From assembly GCA_031263295.1 (NCBI GenBank), contig JAISGC010000104.1, positions 1 to 9,565 of the forward strand: 9,565 bases of DNA, read 5' to 3'. The translations under genes were made by a program, and so were the position numbers. Of this stretch, positions 1 to 6,730 are shown piece by piece (the stretch's first letter is position 1; every line of letters begins with the position of its first letter). Below the pieces are notes generated by a model. It ran no database searches, was not told where the DNA came from, and saw only the letters and a list, made by a program, of their open reading frames with translations. This DNA is from Rickettsiales bacterium (GTDB lineage Bacteria > Pseudomonadota > Alphaproteobacteria > Rs-D84).

Positions 1-332
1 GAGGAATCTGCGTCGACACGCTCGGCACACTGGACGGGCCCGCGACGGTGAAAATGGTCAGCGGAAACCTTGAAGTTTTGGCCCGGCATATCTGCGTCGC
101 GGAACCGAATATTTGGGAGGGCGAGAATCACAACACGCCGAACGCGGCCGCGTCGGGCGACAAGGTGTTTTGCTTTTGCCAACGCATAACCCTGAACGGG
201 TCGGCGGCCATCGGCCCGTGGGTGTTTATCGGAAGGCATACGACCCAGGCCAAATGCTCATACTCGTGCGGATACAATTGCATCTGGAACACGAATGTAA
301 AAAACTCGGCGATGAGAATCGCGTTTTATTGA
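1..332 (+). CDS. C-terminal part of a cysteine-rich protein of unknown function (5' end outside window)
   Basis: An open frame runs in from the left edge (first full codon at position 3) and stops with TGA at 330-332, giving about 109 visible residues. A GTG at 48 lies inside the open frame and need not be the start. The end has an ordered cysteine pattern: CFC, then WVF, then C-x3-C-x3-C, followed by a short tail with VKNSAMRIAF. Such spacing suggests a small disulfide-bonded or metal-binding C-terminal module, possibly on a secreted or surface protein, but no catalytic motif is visible. I have an unverified impression of similar Cys-x3-Cys-x3-Cys tails in uncultured alphaproteobacterial proteins. 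The gene faces the ribosomal operon and ends 92 nt from secG, so it is not part of that operon. No U-tract terminator follows it on the plus strand. Confidence 0.6.
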   Translation, partial: GICVDTLGTLDGPATVKMVSGNLEVLARHICVAEPNIWEGENHNTPNAAASGDKVFCFCQRITLNGSAAIGPWVFIGRHTTQAKCSYSCGYNCIWNTNVKNSAMRIAFY

Positions 333-340
333 ATCCTATT

Positions 341-381
341 TTTTTATTTTTTCAGGTCCTTCGGACCATCGAAAATAAAAA
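341..381. repeat. Inverted repeat between the two convergent genes
   Basis: TTTTTATTTT (341-350) is the exact reverse complement of AAAATAAAAA (372-381). Between them lies a smaller stem, GGTCC (355-359) TTC GGACC (363-367). The AT-rich outer arms share bases with the U-tract of the minus-strand terminator. It may help stop plus-strand transcription, but it lacks a U-tract in that direction, so this role is unproven. Confidence 0.6.
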
Positions 382-404
382 GGTGTGTTTCGATGAAACA
401 CACC
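372..404 (-). terminator. Rho-independent terminator of the ribosomal/secG operon
   Basis: On the minus strand a perfect 10-bp stem, GGTGTGTTTC with GAAACACACC and a 3-nt loop (382-404), is followed directly by TTTTTATTTT (372-381). It starts about 20 nt after the secG stop. This is the only hairpin in the window with a proper U-tract, and it marks the 3' end of the operon. Confidence 0.88.
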
Positions 405-424
405 CCACCACGCTCTGGAATCTT

Positions 425-802
425 TTAATTTTCCGGGACCGCGGGGACGGACGGGGTCGGCGCGATGCCGAGCGTCGCCGCCGTGTCCGCCGGAAGTTCC
501 GGGGCGGGCGCCGGGACCGGAGTCGGGGCCAGCTGCTCGCGCACGGCCGCGTCGCCGCCGAGGCGCGCGCCCTGCTTCGAAACTATGAATGCCAAGGCCG
601 CGCACAAAACGAAAAATATCGTCGCGAGCCATGATGTCAATTTCGTGAAAAAGTTCCCCGCGCTCGCGCCCGTCAGCGCGCCGCCGAACATAGACGCCGC
701 CTGCGAGCCGCTCATCCCGCTGCCTTCGGATTTTTGCAGCAGAATCACCGCGACCATTATAACCGCGACGACAATCATTGATGTGAGCAAGATTGAGAAC
801 AT
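425..802 (-). CDS. secG: Preprotein translocase subunit SecG
   Basis: SecG is the small accessory subunit of the SecYEG channel in the inner membrane and assists SecA-driven export. The 125-residue product has two hydrophobic segments (about 3-22 and 53-74). Between them is the family-typical loop, with LLQKSEGSGMSGS right after the first segment. Residues 75-125 form a Pro/Ala-rich tail (APTPVPAPAPELPAD), longer than in E. coli but common in alphaproteobacterial SecG. A Shine-Dalgarno AAGGA lies about 9 nt before the ATG. secG is the last gene, 213 nt after rplQ across a three-armed repeat, and is followed by a strong terminator. Its place at the end of the alpha-type cluster is unusual, since it is more often next to tpiA or pyrG. 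It joins secY in the same cluster. Confidence 0.93.
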   Translation of the reverse strand: MFSILLTSMIVVAVIMVAVILLQKSEGSGMSGSQAASMFGGALTGASAGNFFTKLTSWLATIFFVLCAALAFIVSKQGARLGGDAAVREQLAPTPVPAPAPELPADTAATLGIAPTPSVPAVPEN

Positions 803-831
803 TCTTTTAATTCCTTTTTTGCACTGCGCTC

Positions 832-1007
832 TTCCTGCCCCCGCTTGCGGGGGCGGGATAGATTTTCTTGGCGAGTGAAACGAGCCTAGAAAATCTTGGG
901 TGGGGGTTAGTCTGTTCCAGATTTGCCCCCACCCAAGAACATCTATGAAAAATTGCGGGGCAATTTTTCTAGATGTTCTATCCCGCCCCCATAAATGGGG
1001 GCAGGAA
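832..1007. repeat. Three-armed nested inverted repeat in the rplQ-secG spacer
   Basis: An outer stem pairs TTCCTGCCCCC (832-842) with GGGGGCAGGAA (997-1007). After small loops (GCTTGC and ATAAAT) a 14-bp stem pairs 849-862 with 977-990. Three hairpins sit inside: 860-872 with 884-896 (13 bp, one mismatch), CTTGGGTGGGGG 895-906 with CCCCCACCCAAG 926-937 (12 bp, perfect), and 937-956 with 960-978 (one bulged T at 946). Locally, 838-853 and 986-1001 can fold as separate small hairpins, so two conformations are possible. No gene or U-tract was seen. Confidence 0.85.
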
Positions 1008-1015
1008 ACGCGCTC

Positions 1016-1552
1016 TTATTTCCCCGTCGCGCGGCGCTTGACCGAGACTTCCTTCTTCGCGCCCGCGGCCTTGACATGCGATTCCGCTTCGCGCGCGACC
1101 TTCACCGAAGATTTCTTTTCGGCTTTTTCGGCCTTGTCGGTTTTCGGCGCTTTCGCATCGTCGGATTTTTTCGGAGCCGCCTTCGCCGCGACATCGCGGC
1201 CGACGAACTCGATTATCGCCATATCCGCCGCATCGCCATAGCGAATCCCGGCGCGCAGAACGCGAGTGTATCCGCCCTTCCTATCCGCATAGCGCGGCCC
1301 GAGGACCGAGAACAATTTCTTCACGGCCTTGTCGTCGTTTTGCAATTCCGACGCGGCCAATCTCCGGTTCGCGACCGAATCAGTTTTGGCGCGCGTTATC
1401 ATCGGCTCGACGACTCCGCGCAAAGCCTTGGCCCGCTCGGCCGTCGTCTTTATCTGCTCTTTTTCAATCAGGGATTTCGCAAGGTTCAAGAACAAAGCCT
1501 TTCGCGAATTCGCGTCCCGATTGAAATGATAATTATTTTTCTGATGTCTCAT
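1016..1552 (-). CDS. rplQ: 50S ribosomal protein L17 with a long charged C-terminal tail
   Basis: L17 is a large-subunit protein near the peptide exit region. The core (residues 1-118) is recognisable from MRHQKNNYHFNRDANSRKAL, the stretch EKEQIKTTAERAKALRGVVEP and GPRYADRKGGYTRVLRAG. The start is the ATG at 1552, because it gives the conserved MRH N-terminus and has AAAGGA upstream. The open frame continues further upstream only because the palindromic spacer happens to be open. The product is 178 residues, compared with about 127 in E. coli. The extra part from about residue 121 is a low-complexity Lys/Ala/Asp tail (KTDKAEKAEKK), probably disordered and RNA-binding. It follows rpoA, the standard order. 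Confidence 0.96.
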   Translation of the reverse strand: MRHQKNNYHFNRDANSRKALFLNLAKSLIEKEQIKTTAERAKALRGVVEPMITRAKTDSVANRRLAASELQNDDKAVKKLFSVLGPRYADRKGGYTRVLRAGIRYGDAADMAIIEFVGRDVAAKAAPKKSDDAKAPKTDKAEKAEKKSSVKVAREAESHVKAAGAKKEVSVKRRATGK

Positions 1553-1573
1553 CTTATATTCCTTTACAACTAG

Positions 1574-1677
1574 GTTCGCGTGATAATCGCCCATCTCGAC
1601 GCGAAAATCACCCACTCGCGTATTGATATACGCGTCGGGGTGATTTTCGCATCGACCTGAACGATTCTGACGCGAAC
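1574..1677. repeat. 104-nt palindromic element, copy 1 (rpoA-rplQ spacer)
   Basis: It is almost symmetrical. The stem from outside in is: GTTCGCGT 1574-1581 with ACGCGAAC 1670-1677; a 3/3 internal loop; AATCG 1585-1589 with CGATT 1662-1666; a 7/7 loop; CGA with TCG; a 1/1 mismatch; GCGAAAATCACCC 1601-1613 with GGGTGATTTTCGC 1638-1650; a 3/3 loop; CGCGTAT with ATACGCG; and a 4-nt cap. A second copy of the same length lies at 3645-3748. The identity extends a few bases beyond the ends (AGG on the left, CGCT at 1682-1685 on the right). It ends about 20 nt before the rplQ start and has no U-tract. Confidence 0.92.
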
Positions 1678-1694
1678 TCCCCGCTGTAAGGTCC

Positions 1695-2723
<1,029 letters not shown>

Positions 2724-2765
2724 TTTTTACTCCATAGGTTAGTTTATTATTTTCCCTATTTGTGG

Positions 2766-2859
2766 AGGACTAGGATCAGGACTAGGACTAGATGGAGCTC
2801 GTTATTGCATCACGGCGTTATAACAAGGTTCCACTAGTCCTAGTCCTAATCCTAGTCCT
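2766..2859. repeat. Hexamer-built inverted repeat (GGACTA / TAGTCC) in the rpsK-rpoA spacer
   Basis: The left arm (2766-2791) is four tandem hexamers: GGACTA, GGATCA, GGACTA, GGACTA. The right arm (2834-2859) is the mirrored set: TAGTCC, TAGTCC, TAATCC, TAGTCC. They pair over 26 bp with one mismatch. The 42-nt loop holds a smaller GTTAT/ATAAC pair. The right arm runs into the rpsK stop codon (2858-2860), so the TAG of the repeat serves as the stop. A related one-sided array is at 8621-8650. Confidence 0.92.
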
Positions 2860-3238
2860 AGACTCGTCTTACTTTCTTCGGCCGGCATCCGTTGTGCGGG
2901 ACGCGCGTCGTGTCGGTAATCGTCTGCACAATCAGGCCCGCGTTGCCAAGCCCGCGCACGGCGCTCTCGCGGCCGCCGCCGATTCCGCGCATCAAAACAT
3001 CGATTGTCTTCATTCCCATGTCGCCCGCTTTTTTCGCGGCCGATTCCGCGACGATAGCCGCGGCGTAAGGGGTAGATTTCTTCGCGCCCTTAAAGCTGTT
3101 CGCTCCGGCGGTCGCCCAGCACAGGACCGCGCCCGTGGGATCGGTTATCGTGATGCGCGTGTTGTTCATCGTCGCCAGAACATGAGCGATTCCGTGCGAA
3201 ACTTTTTTAACGATTTTCTTCTTTGTTTTCAGAGCCAT
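2858..3238 (-). CDS. rpsK: 30S ribosomal protein S11
   Basis: S11 is a small-subunit platform protein near the mRNA exit. The 126-residue product has the family signatures GIAHVLATMNNTRITITD, a GGGRESAVRGL segment and the ending PHNGCRPKKVRRV (PHNGCRPPKRRRV in most bacteria). The start is 1 nt after the rpsM stop, so the pair is probably translationally coupled. This is one of the few junctions without a repeat. The TAG stop codon lies inside the hexamer repeat that fills the next spacer. Confidence 0.98.
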   Translation of the reverse strand: MALKTKKKIVKKVSHGIAHVLATMNNTRITITDPTGAVLCWATAGANSFKGAKKSTPYAAAIVAESAAKKAGDMGMKTIDVLMRGIGGGRESAVRGLGNAGLIVQTITDTTRVPHNGCRPKKVRRV

Positions 3239-3239
3239 T

Positions 3240-3620
3240 TTATTTTCCCTTCGTTGCCGATCCCGCGACCGCTATTTTCTTGCCCTTGCGGGTGCGCGCG
3301 TTCGTCTGCGTCCTTTGGCCGCGGACCGGAAGCCGGTTGCGGTGGCGGATGCCGCGGTATGTTTTCAGATCCTGCAAGCGCTTGATGTTCATCGTCGCCT
3401 CGCGCCGCGCGTCGCCCTCGACCTTGAAGTGCGATTCGATGTAGCGCGAAATCTCGATAACCTGCTCGTCGGTCAAATCCTTGGTGCGCAGCGCCGCGGG
3501 CAGTTTCAGCGCGGCGGCTATCTCGGCCGAATGAGCCGGACCGATTCCGTAAATATAGCGCAGGGCGATTTCCACCCTTTTGTTTTCCGGTATGTTGATA
3601 CCCATTATGCGAACAGCCAT
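3240..3620 (-). CDS. rpsM: 30S ribosomal protein S13
   Basis: S13 sits on the head of the small subunit and forms bridges with the large subunit and contacts P-site tRNA. The start at 3620 gives the standard N-terminus AVRIMGINIPENKRVEIALR, followed by YIYGIG. An AAAGGT element lies about 10 nt upstream. The open frame extends further upstream into the palindromic element, but that part is not conserved S13 sequence. The C-terminal part has TYRGIRHRNRLPVRGQRTQT and TRKGKK, the classic S13 RNA-binding tail. Length is 126 residues, close to the usual value. It opens the alpha-type half of the cluster, after a 177-nt spacer from secY. Confidence 0.98.
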   Translation of the reverse strand: MAVRIMGINIPENKRVEIALRYIYGIGPAHSAEIAAALKLPAALRTKDLTDEQVIEISRYIESHFKVEGDARREATMNIKRLQDLKTYRGIRHRNRLPVRGQRTQTNARTRKGKKIAVAGSATKGK

Positions 3621-3644
3621 TTTTATATTACCTTTTCTTTTAAG

Positions 3645-3748
3645 GTTCGCGTGATAATCGCCCATCTCGACGCGATTTTCACCCACACGTGTATTTTTAT
3701 ACACTTCGGGGTGAAAATCGCATCGACCTGAACGATTCTGACGCGAAC
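3645..3748. repeat. 104-nt palindromic element, copy 2 (secY-rpsM spacer)
   Basis: It has the same length and architecture as 1574-1677. The outer 31 nt on the left and 30 nt on the right are identical to copy 1. The central stem differs in a paired way. Copy 1 has GCGAAAATCACCC with GGGTGATTTTCGC; copy 2 has GCGATTTTCACCC (3672-3684) with GGGTGAAAATCGC (3709-3721). One further stem pair changes from C-G to T-A (3690 with 3703), and one outer pair becomes a C/T mismatch (3688/3705). The rest of the secY-rpsM spacer is T-rich with no gene seen. Confidence 0.92.
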
Positions 3749-3797
3749 ACCTCGCTATCTTTTTTGTTTTTCCATTTTATCTTGTTATCCGCGAAAG

Positions 3798-5114
3798 TCA
3801 AACGCGGAACCTGCTTTTCTTCTGCGCTTTCTTTATCACGGACGAATATTGCTTGGCGACGATATAGGACTGAATCTGGTTGAATGTGTCCAAGACCACG
3901 CCCGCGACAATCAGAACGCTGGTTCCGCCGATGACCAAGGGCATTCCGAACTGCGTATTGAGGACAATCGGCAGGCAGCAGACGACGACAAGATATATGC
4001 AGCCGATAGCAGTCACGCGCGAGACGATGTTGTCCAAGAACGATTGCGTCTGGTCGCCCGGACGCACGCCCGGAATATATCCGCCCGCGTTTTTAAGATT
4101 GTTCGCGGTCTCTTCCGAGTTGAACACTATCGCCGTCTGGAAGAACGCGAAGAAGATTATCATAGCCGCGTAAAGCGCCATATAGGACCAGGTGCCGTAT
4201 GTGAAGAACGCCATCAGATGCTGATACCACAGCGCGTCCGATTGGACGAACTTTGTTATGAACGCGGGCAGCATCATAATCGACGACGCGAACACGGGGC
4301 CCATAACGCCCGACATATTGACCTTTATCGGAAGATATGACGACGGCGCCCCGGCCATGCCGCCCATGGATTGCTGGCGCGGATATAAAATCTGAATGCG
4401 GCGCTGGGCCTGCTCCATAAACGCGATGACTCCGACCATTCCGACAATGAACGCCAGAATCAGGAACATCATAAACGGCGAGGCCGAGCCCGCGCCGACC
4501 AAGGCCGCAAGCTTGCCTATGCCGCCCGGAATCTCGGCGACTATGCCTGCGAAAATCAAGAGCGACGCGCCGTTGCCAAATCCGCGCGCGGTGATTTGCT
4601 CGGCCAGCCACATAACGAAGGCCGTTCCGCCGACCAATGCGACGATTGTCGAAAGCTCGAACGCGAATCCGGGATTGGCGACCGCGGGCATTCCGTTCAC
4701 CGGGCCCATCGATTCAAGTCCGCGCGCGACCGCCCAGCCCTGAACCACGCAAAGCACAATCGCCAAATACCGCGTGTATTGGTTGATTTTCATACGGCCC
4801 GATTCGCCCTCTTTGCGCAATTCGTTCAATTGCTTGCTGGCCGTCGACAATAACTGAATCACAATCGAGGCCGATATGTATGGGAAAATATTCAGGGCCA
4901 GAACCGACATTCTGGACATCGATCCGCCCGCGAAGACATCGAACATTCCGAGCATTCCGGATGTCGAATCGAACAGATGCATAACCGCCGAAGCATTGAC
5001 GCCGGGCAGCGGAATGAACGAGCCCACGCGGTAAATCACCAGCGCGAACAATGTGAACAGCAGCCGCTTTTGCAAGTCGCTGAGGCCCGAAAAAAATCTC
5101 TTTATCCCGTTCAT
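3798..5114 (-). CDS. secY: Preprotein translocase channel subunit SecY
   Basis: SecY forms the protein-conducting channel of the inner membrane with SecE and SecG. The 438 residues carry about ten hydrophobic segments, from LLFTLFALVIYRVGSFIPLP near the N-terminus. Conserved cytosolic elements are visible: TARGFGNGASLLIF (175-188), the IKVNMSGVMGPVFASSIM region (263-280), GGYIPGVRPGDQT (344-355) and SRVT with R366, matching arginine 357 of E. coli SecY needed for SecA-driven export. The C-terminus is IQSYIVAKQYSSVIKK plus a basic tail. The start ATG overlaps the stop of the upstream 68-codon gene by 4 nt, and its ribosome site (GAAGGGAA) lies inside that gene, so translation is probably coupled. 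No adk, infA or rpmJ follows. Confidence 0.98.
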   Translation of the reverse strand: MNGIKRFFSGLSDLQKRLLFTLFALVIYRVGSFIPLPGVNASAVMHLFDSTSGMLGMFDVFAGGSMSRMSVLALNIFPYISASIVIQLLSTASKQLNELRKEGESGRMKINQYTRYLAIVLCVVQGWAVARGLESMGPVNGMPAVANPGFAFELSTIVALVGGTAFVMWLAEQITARGFGNGASLLIFAGIVAEIPGGIGKLAALVGAGSASPFMMFLILAFIVGMVGVIAFMEQAQRRIQILYPRQQSMGGMAGAPSSYLPIKVNMSGVMGPVFASSIMMLPAFITKFVQSDALWYQHLMAFFTYGTWSYMALYAAMIIFFAFFQTAIVFNSEETANNLKNAGGYIPGVRPGDQTQSFLDNIVSRVTAIGCIYLVVVCCLPIVLNTQFGMPLVIGGTSVLIVAGVVLDTFNQIQSYIVAKQYSSVIKKAQKKSRFRV

Positions 5115-5317
5115 AAGGTGTTCCCTTCAAGAAGCCGGGCCTGCATATTCTCCAACTTCCTTTTCATTCTCTCAATCCTTGATCTCACATTTCCAAAGTT
5201 GCGATACGACGATTCTATGCGCATCCGCTTGTTGTGATACCGCAGTCCGCGGAACTCTTTTTCTGCGCTTTTTATCTCGTCCGCCTGAATCCAAATTTTC
5301 TTTCCAAGCCCGGCCAC
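5111..5317 (-). CDS. Small basic protein of unknown function, coupled to secY
   Basis: I do not recognise this 68-residue protein. It starts with GTG at 5317, chosen because AAAGGCGG lies 6 nt upstream. It ends by overlapping the secY start (ATGA), a layout typical of genuine operon members. The sequence is highly charged and rich in Arg/Lys, with two likely helices: about 11-30 (ADEIKSAEKEFRGLRYHNK) and 44-63 (VRSRIERMKRKLENMQARL), the second resembling a short coiled coil. There is no membrane segment or cysteine motif. Its 3' half uses AGA and AGG for arginine, unlike the CGC-rich neighbours, and is purine-rich. Size and charge recall a small ribosome- or nucleic-acid-binding protein, but this is only a guess. 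It could also be a translational leader for secY. Confidence 0.62.
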   Translation of the reverse strand: MAGLGKKIWIQADEIKSAEKEFRGLRYHNKRMRIESSYRNFGNVRSRIERMKRKLENMQARLLEGNTL

Positions 5318-5329
5318 ATCGCGCCGCCT

Positions 5330-5494
5330 TTATTTTATATAGACGCGGTATTGCTTCGCGACGCTTTTGGTCCTCTCCTCCGAAATCTCCGCGCACATAT
5401 CCGCAATCGACATTTTTATCGCGTCGAACAGCATCGCAAGGACATCCCTCGCCTTTGCGTTCGCCAAAATATTCAAGCCGTTGGTCCCGAACAT
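5330..5494 (-). CDS. 54-residue protein of unknown function between rplO and secY
   Basis: ATG at 5494 is 1 nt after the rplO stop, and the frame runs 54 codons to TAA at 5330-5332. The next small gene starts 12 nt later. The product begins MFGTNGLNILANAKARDVLA and continues with a likely helical stretch ending in KQYRVYIK. It has a hydrophobic-plus-charged composition, one cysteine and no clear membrane segment. A weak AAGG site lies about 9 nt upstream, within the rplO end. Codon use (GCG, GAC, GTC) matches its neighbours. The tight packing, without the hairpins found in most other spacers, argues that it is translated. I recognise no family. Confidence 0.55.
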   Translation of the reverse strand: MFGTNGLNILANAKARDVLAMLFDAIKMSIADMCAEISEERTKSVAKQYRVYIK

Positions 5495-5495
5495 T

Positions 5496-5984
5496 TTATT
5501 TCGCCTTCGTCCATTTTTTCGGCTCCGCCGCGGCCGCTATCGTTCCGCCCGCCTTGGTTATCGCGGCCTCGGCCGATTTCGACCATTTCGCCGCAACGAT
5601 ATTCGCCTTTGATTTCAGCTCGCCGCGCCCGAGGATTTTCAACCCGTCCTTCTTGCGGTTCAGAACTCCGCCCGCAATCAACGAGTCGATATTGATTTCT
5701 TTCGCAGAGTCAATTTTGCCCGACGCTATGAACTTTTCTATGTCCGCGAGATTCAGCTCCGCGTATTTCTTCGCGAAGATGTTCACGAATCCGAACTTCG
5801 GAAAGCGGCGAAGAATATTCAGCTGCCCGCCTTGGAAGGTCGCGAGTTTCCGCGCTCCGGCGCGCGCCCCGGCGCCCTTGGTTCCGCGGCCCGCGGTCTT
5901 GCCGGTCCCGGACGACATACCGCGCCCGACCCGCTTTTTATAATGCGTCGCCCCGGCGTTGCTTTTTAATTCGTTCAGTTTCAT
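5496..5984 (-). CDS. rplO: 50S ribosomal protein L15
   Basis: L15 is a large-subunit protein that binds 23S rRNA late in assembly. The chosen start at 5984 gives the usual MKLNELK N-terminus. A GTG nine bases upstream lies inside the Shine-Dalgarno and is rejected. The glycine- and arginine-rich N-terminal extension is conserved (KRVGRGMSSGTGKTAGRGTK), followed by GGQLNILRRFPKFGF. The middle has INIDSLIAGGVLNRKKDGLKILGRG, as in the family. The C-terminus is Ala/Lys-rich. Length is 162 residues, normal for alphaproteobacteria. The upstream neighbour is rpsE directly, so the usual rpmD (L30) is absent. Confidence 0.98.
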   Translation of the reverse strand: MKLNELKSNAGATHYKKRVGRGMSSGTGKTAGRGTKGAGARAGARKLATFQGGQLNILRRFPKFGFVNIFAKKYAELNLADIEKFIASGKIDSAKEINIDSLIAGGVLNRKKDGLKILGRGELKSKANIVAAKWSKSAEAAITKAGGTIAAAAEPKKWTKAK

Positions 5985-5989
5985 TTTAT

Positions 5990-5997
5990 TCACCTTT
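5990..5997 (-). promoter_or_regulatory. Ribosome binding site deciding the rplO start
   Basis: On the minus strand AAAGGTGA is followed by ATAAA and then the ATG at 5984. The alternative in-frame GTG at 5993 overlaps the site itself, so the ATG is preferred. Confidence 0.75.
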
Positions 5998-6000
5998 GCA

Positions 6001-6105
6001 AGAGAATGAGAGAATGCAAACGCTTCGCGTTTGCAGAGAATAAGAGAATGGTGTTTGCGATTACGCCGCGCTCCATTCTCTTATTCTCTTATTCTCTTAT
6101 TCTCT
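6001..6105. repeat. Octamer-built inverted repeat (AGAGAATR) with an inner hairpin, rpsE-rplO spacer
   Basis: AGAGAATG-type octamers at 6001-6015 pair with TATTCTCT-type octamers at 6091-6105. A perfect hairpin, GCAAACGC TTC GCGTTTGC (6016-6034), bulges out on the left side. A second perfect arm then pairs AGAGAATAAGAGAATGG (6035-6051) with CCATTCTCTTATTCTCT (6073-6089). The 21-nt loop is GC-rich. It begins 2 nt after the rpsE stop. This spacer is where rpmD would be expected, and no L30 coding frame is present. Confidence 0.9.
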
Positions 6106-6107
6106 AT

Positions 6108-6665
6108 TTACTCGCTCGCGGTTTCCTCGACGGCGTTCTTGCGCCCGTCGCGGTTCGCGATAATTTCCTGCACCGGCTTGCCGCGTCTTGTCGCGACGGA
6201 CTTCGGGCTGTTCATTTTGCGGAAGGCCAGGAACGCCGCGCGCACCATATTGTGCGGGTTGTTCGAGCCCTTCGATTTCGCGACGACATCCTGGACGCCC
6301 AAACAGTCGAAGACCGCGCGCAAGGCGCCGCCCGCGATGACTCCGGTTCCCGGAACCGCCGAGCGCATAACCACCTGGCCCGCGCCGAACTTCGCCTCGG
6401 CGTCGTGGTGGAGCGTGCGGCCCTCTTTCAAGGGCACATGAACCAGTTTGCGTTTGGCCTCTTTCGTCGCCTTTTGCACGGCCGCCTGAACCTCGCGCGC
6501 GTGGCCTTTGCCGAAGCCGACCTGACCCGCGCGATCGCCGACGACGACCAGCGCCGAGAACGACATCGTGCGTCCGCCCTTGACGGTTTTGGACACGCGA
6601 TTTATCGCGACCAATTTATCCGCCAAGTTGTCAGTCTGCAAATCCCGATTTCTATATTCAGCCAT
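6108..6665 (-). CDS. rpsE: 30S ribosomal protein S5
   Basis: S5 helps fidelity and mRNA unwinding at the entry side of the small subunit. The 185 residues include the N-terminal S5 fold with LVAINRVSKTVKGGRTMSF, then LVVVGDRAGQVGFGKG. The C-terminal domain has the hallmark VPGTGVIAGGALRAVFDCLG and NNPHNMVRAAFLAF. A good ribosome site (AGAAAGGAAAG) lies 6 nt before the ATG. The tail after RDGRKNAVEE is short and acidic. It follows rplR across a GAGTTY hairpin and is followed by rplO without rpmD. Confidence 0.98.
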   Translation of the reverse strand: MAEYRNRDLQTDNLADKLVAINRVSKTVKGGRTMSFSALVVVGDRAGQVGFGKGHAREVQAAVQKATKEAKRKLVHVPLKEGRTLHHDAEAKFGAGQVVMRSAVPGTGVIAGGALRAVFDCLGVQDVVAKSKGSNNPHNMVRAAFLAFRKMNSPKSVATRRGKPVQEIIANRDGRKNAVEETASE

Positions 6666-6679
6666 ATTCTTTCCTTTCT

Positions 6680-6730
6680 AGTTTGAGTTCGAGTTTGAGT
6701 TGACTCAAACTCCGACTCGAACTCCAACTT
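6680..6730. repeat. GAGTTY hexamer inverted repeat, rplR-rpsE spacer
   Basis: The left arm (from 6680) is AGTTT, GAGTTC, GAGTTT, GAGTT. The right arm (to 6730) is the mirrored ACTC/RAACTC series. Two registers are possible: an inner perfect 9-bp stem GAGTTTGAG TTGA CTCAAACTC, or a longer stem with mismatched steps. The first 22 nt of the left arm are identical to those at 7094 and 8231. The right end touches the rplR stop codon at 6729-6731. Confidence 0.88.

Noticed and set aside
803..1015. Small coding gene in the rplQ-secG spacer
   Set aside because: The stretch is almost entirely explained by paired arms. No frame with a ribosome site and reasonable length is seen.
5111..5317. The 68-codon gene as a diverged L29 or L30
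   Set aside because: Size and charge are similar, but I see no family motif and the position does not match either gene (L29 lies upstream of rplX, and L30 between rpsE and rplO).
5053..5943. Plus-strand open frame of 296 codons opposite rplO and the small genes
   Set aside because: It is antisense to the conserved rplO and secY start and has serine/proline-rich low-complexity content. No supported start.
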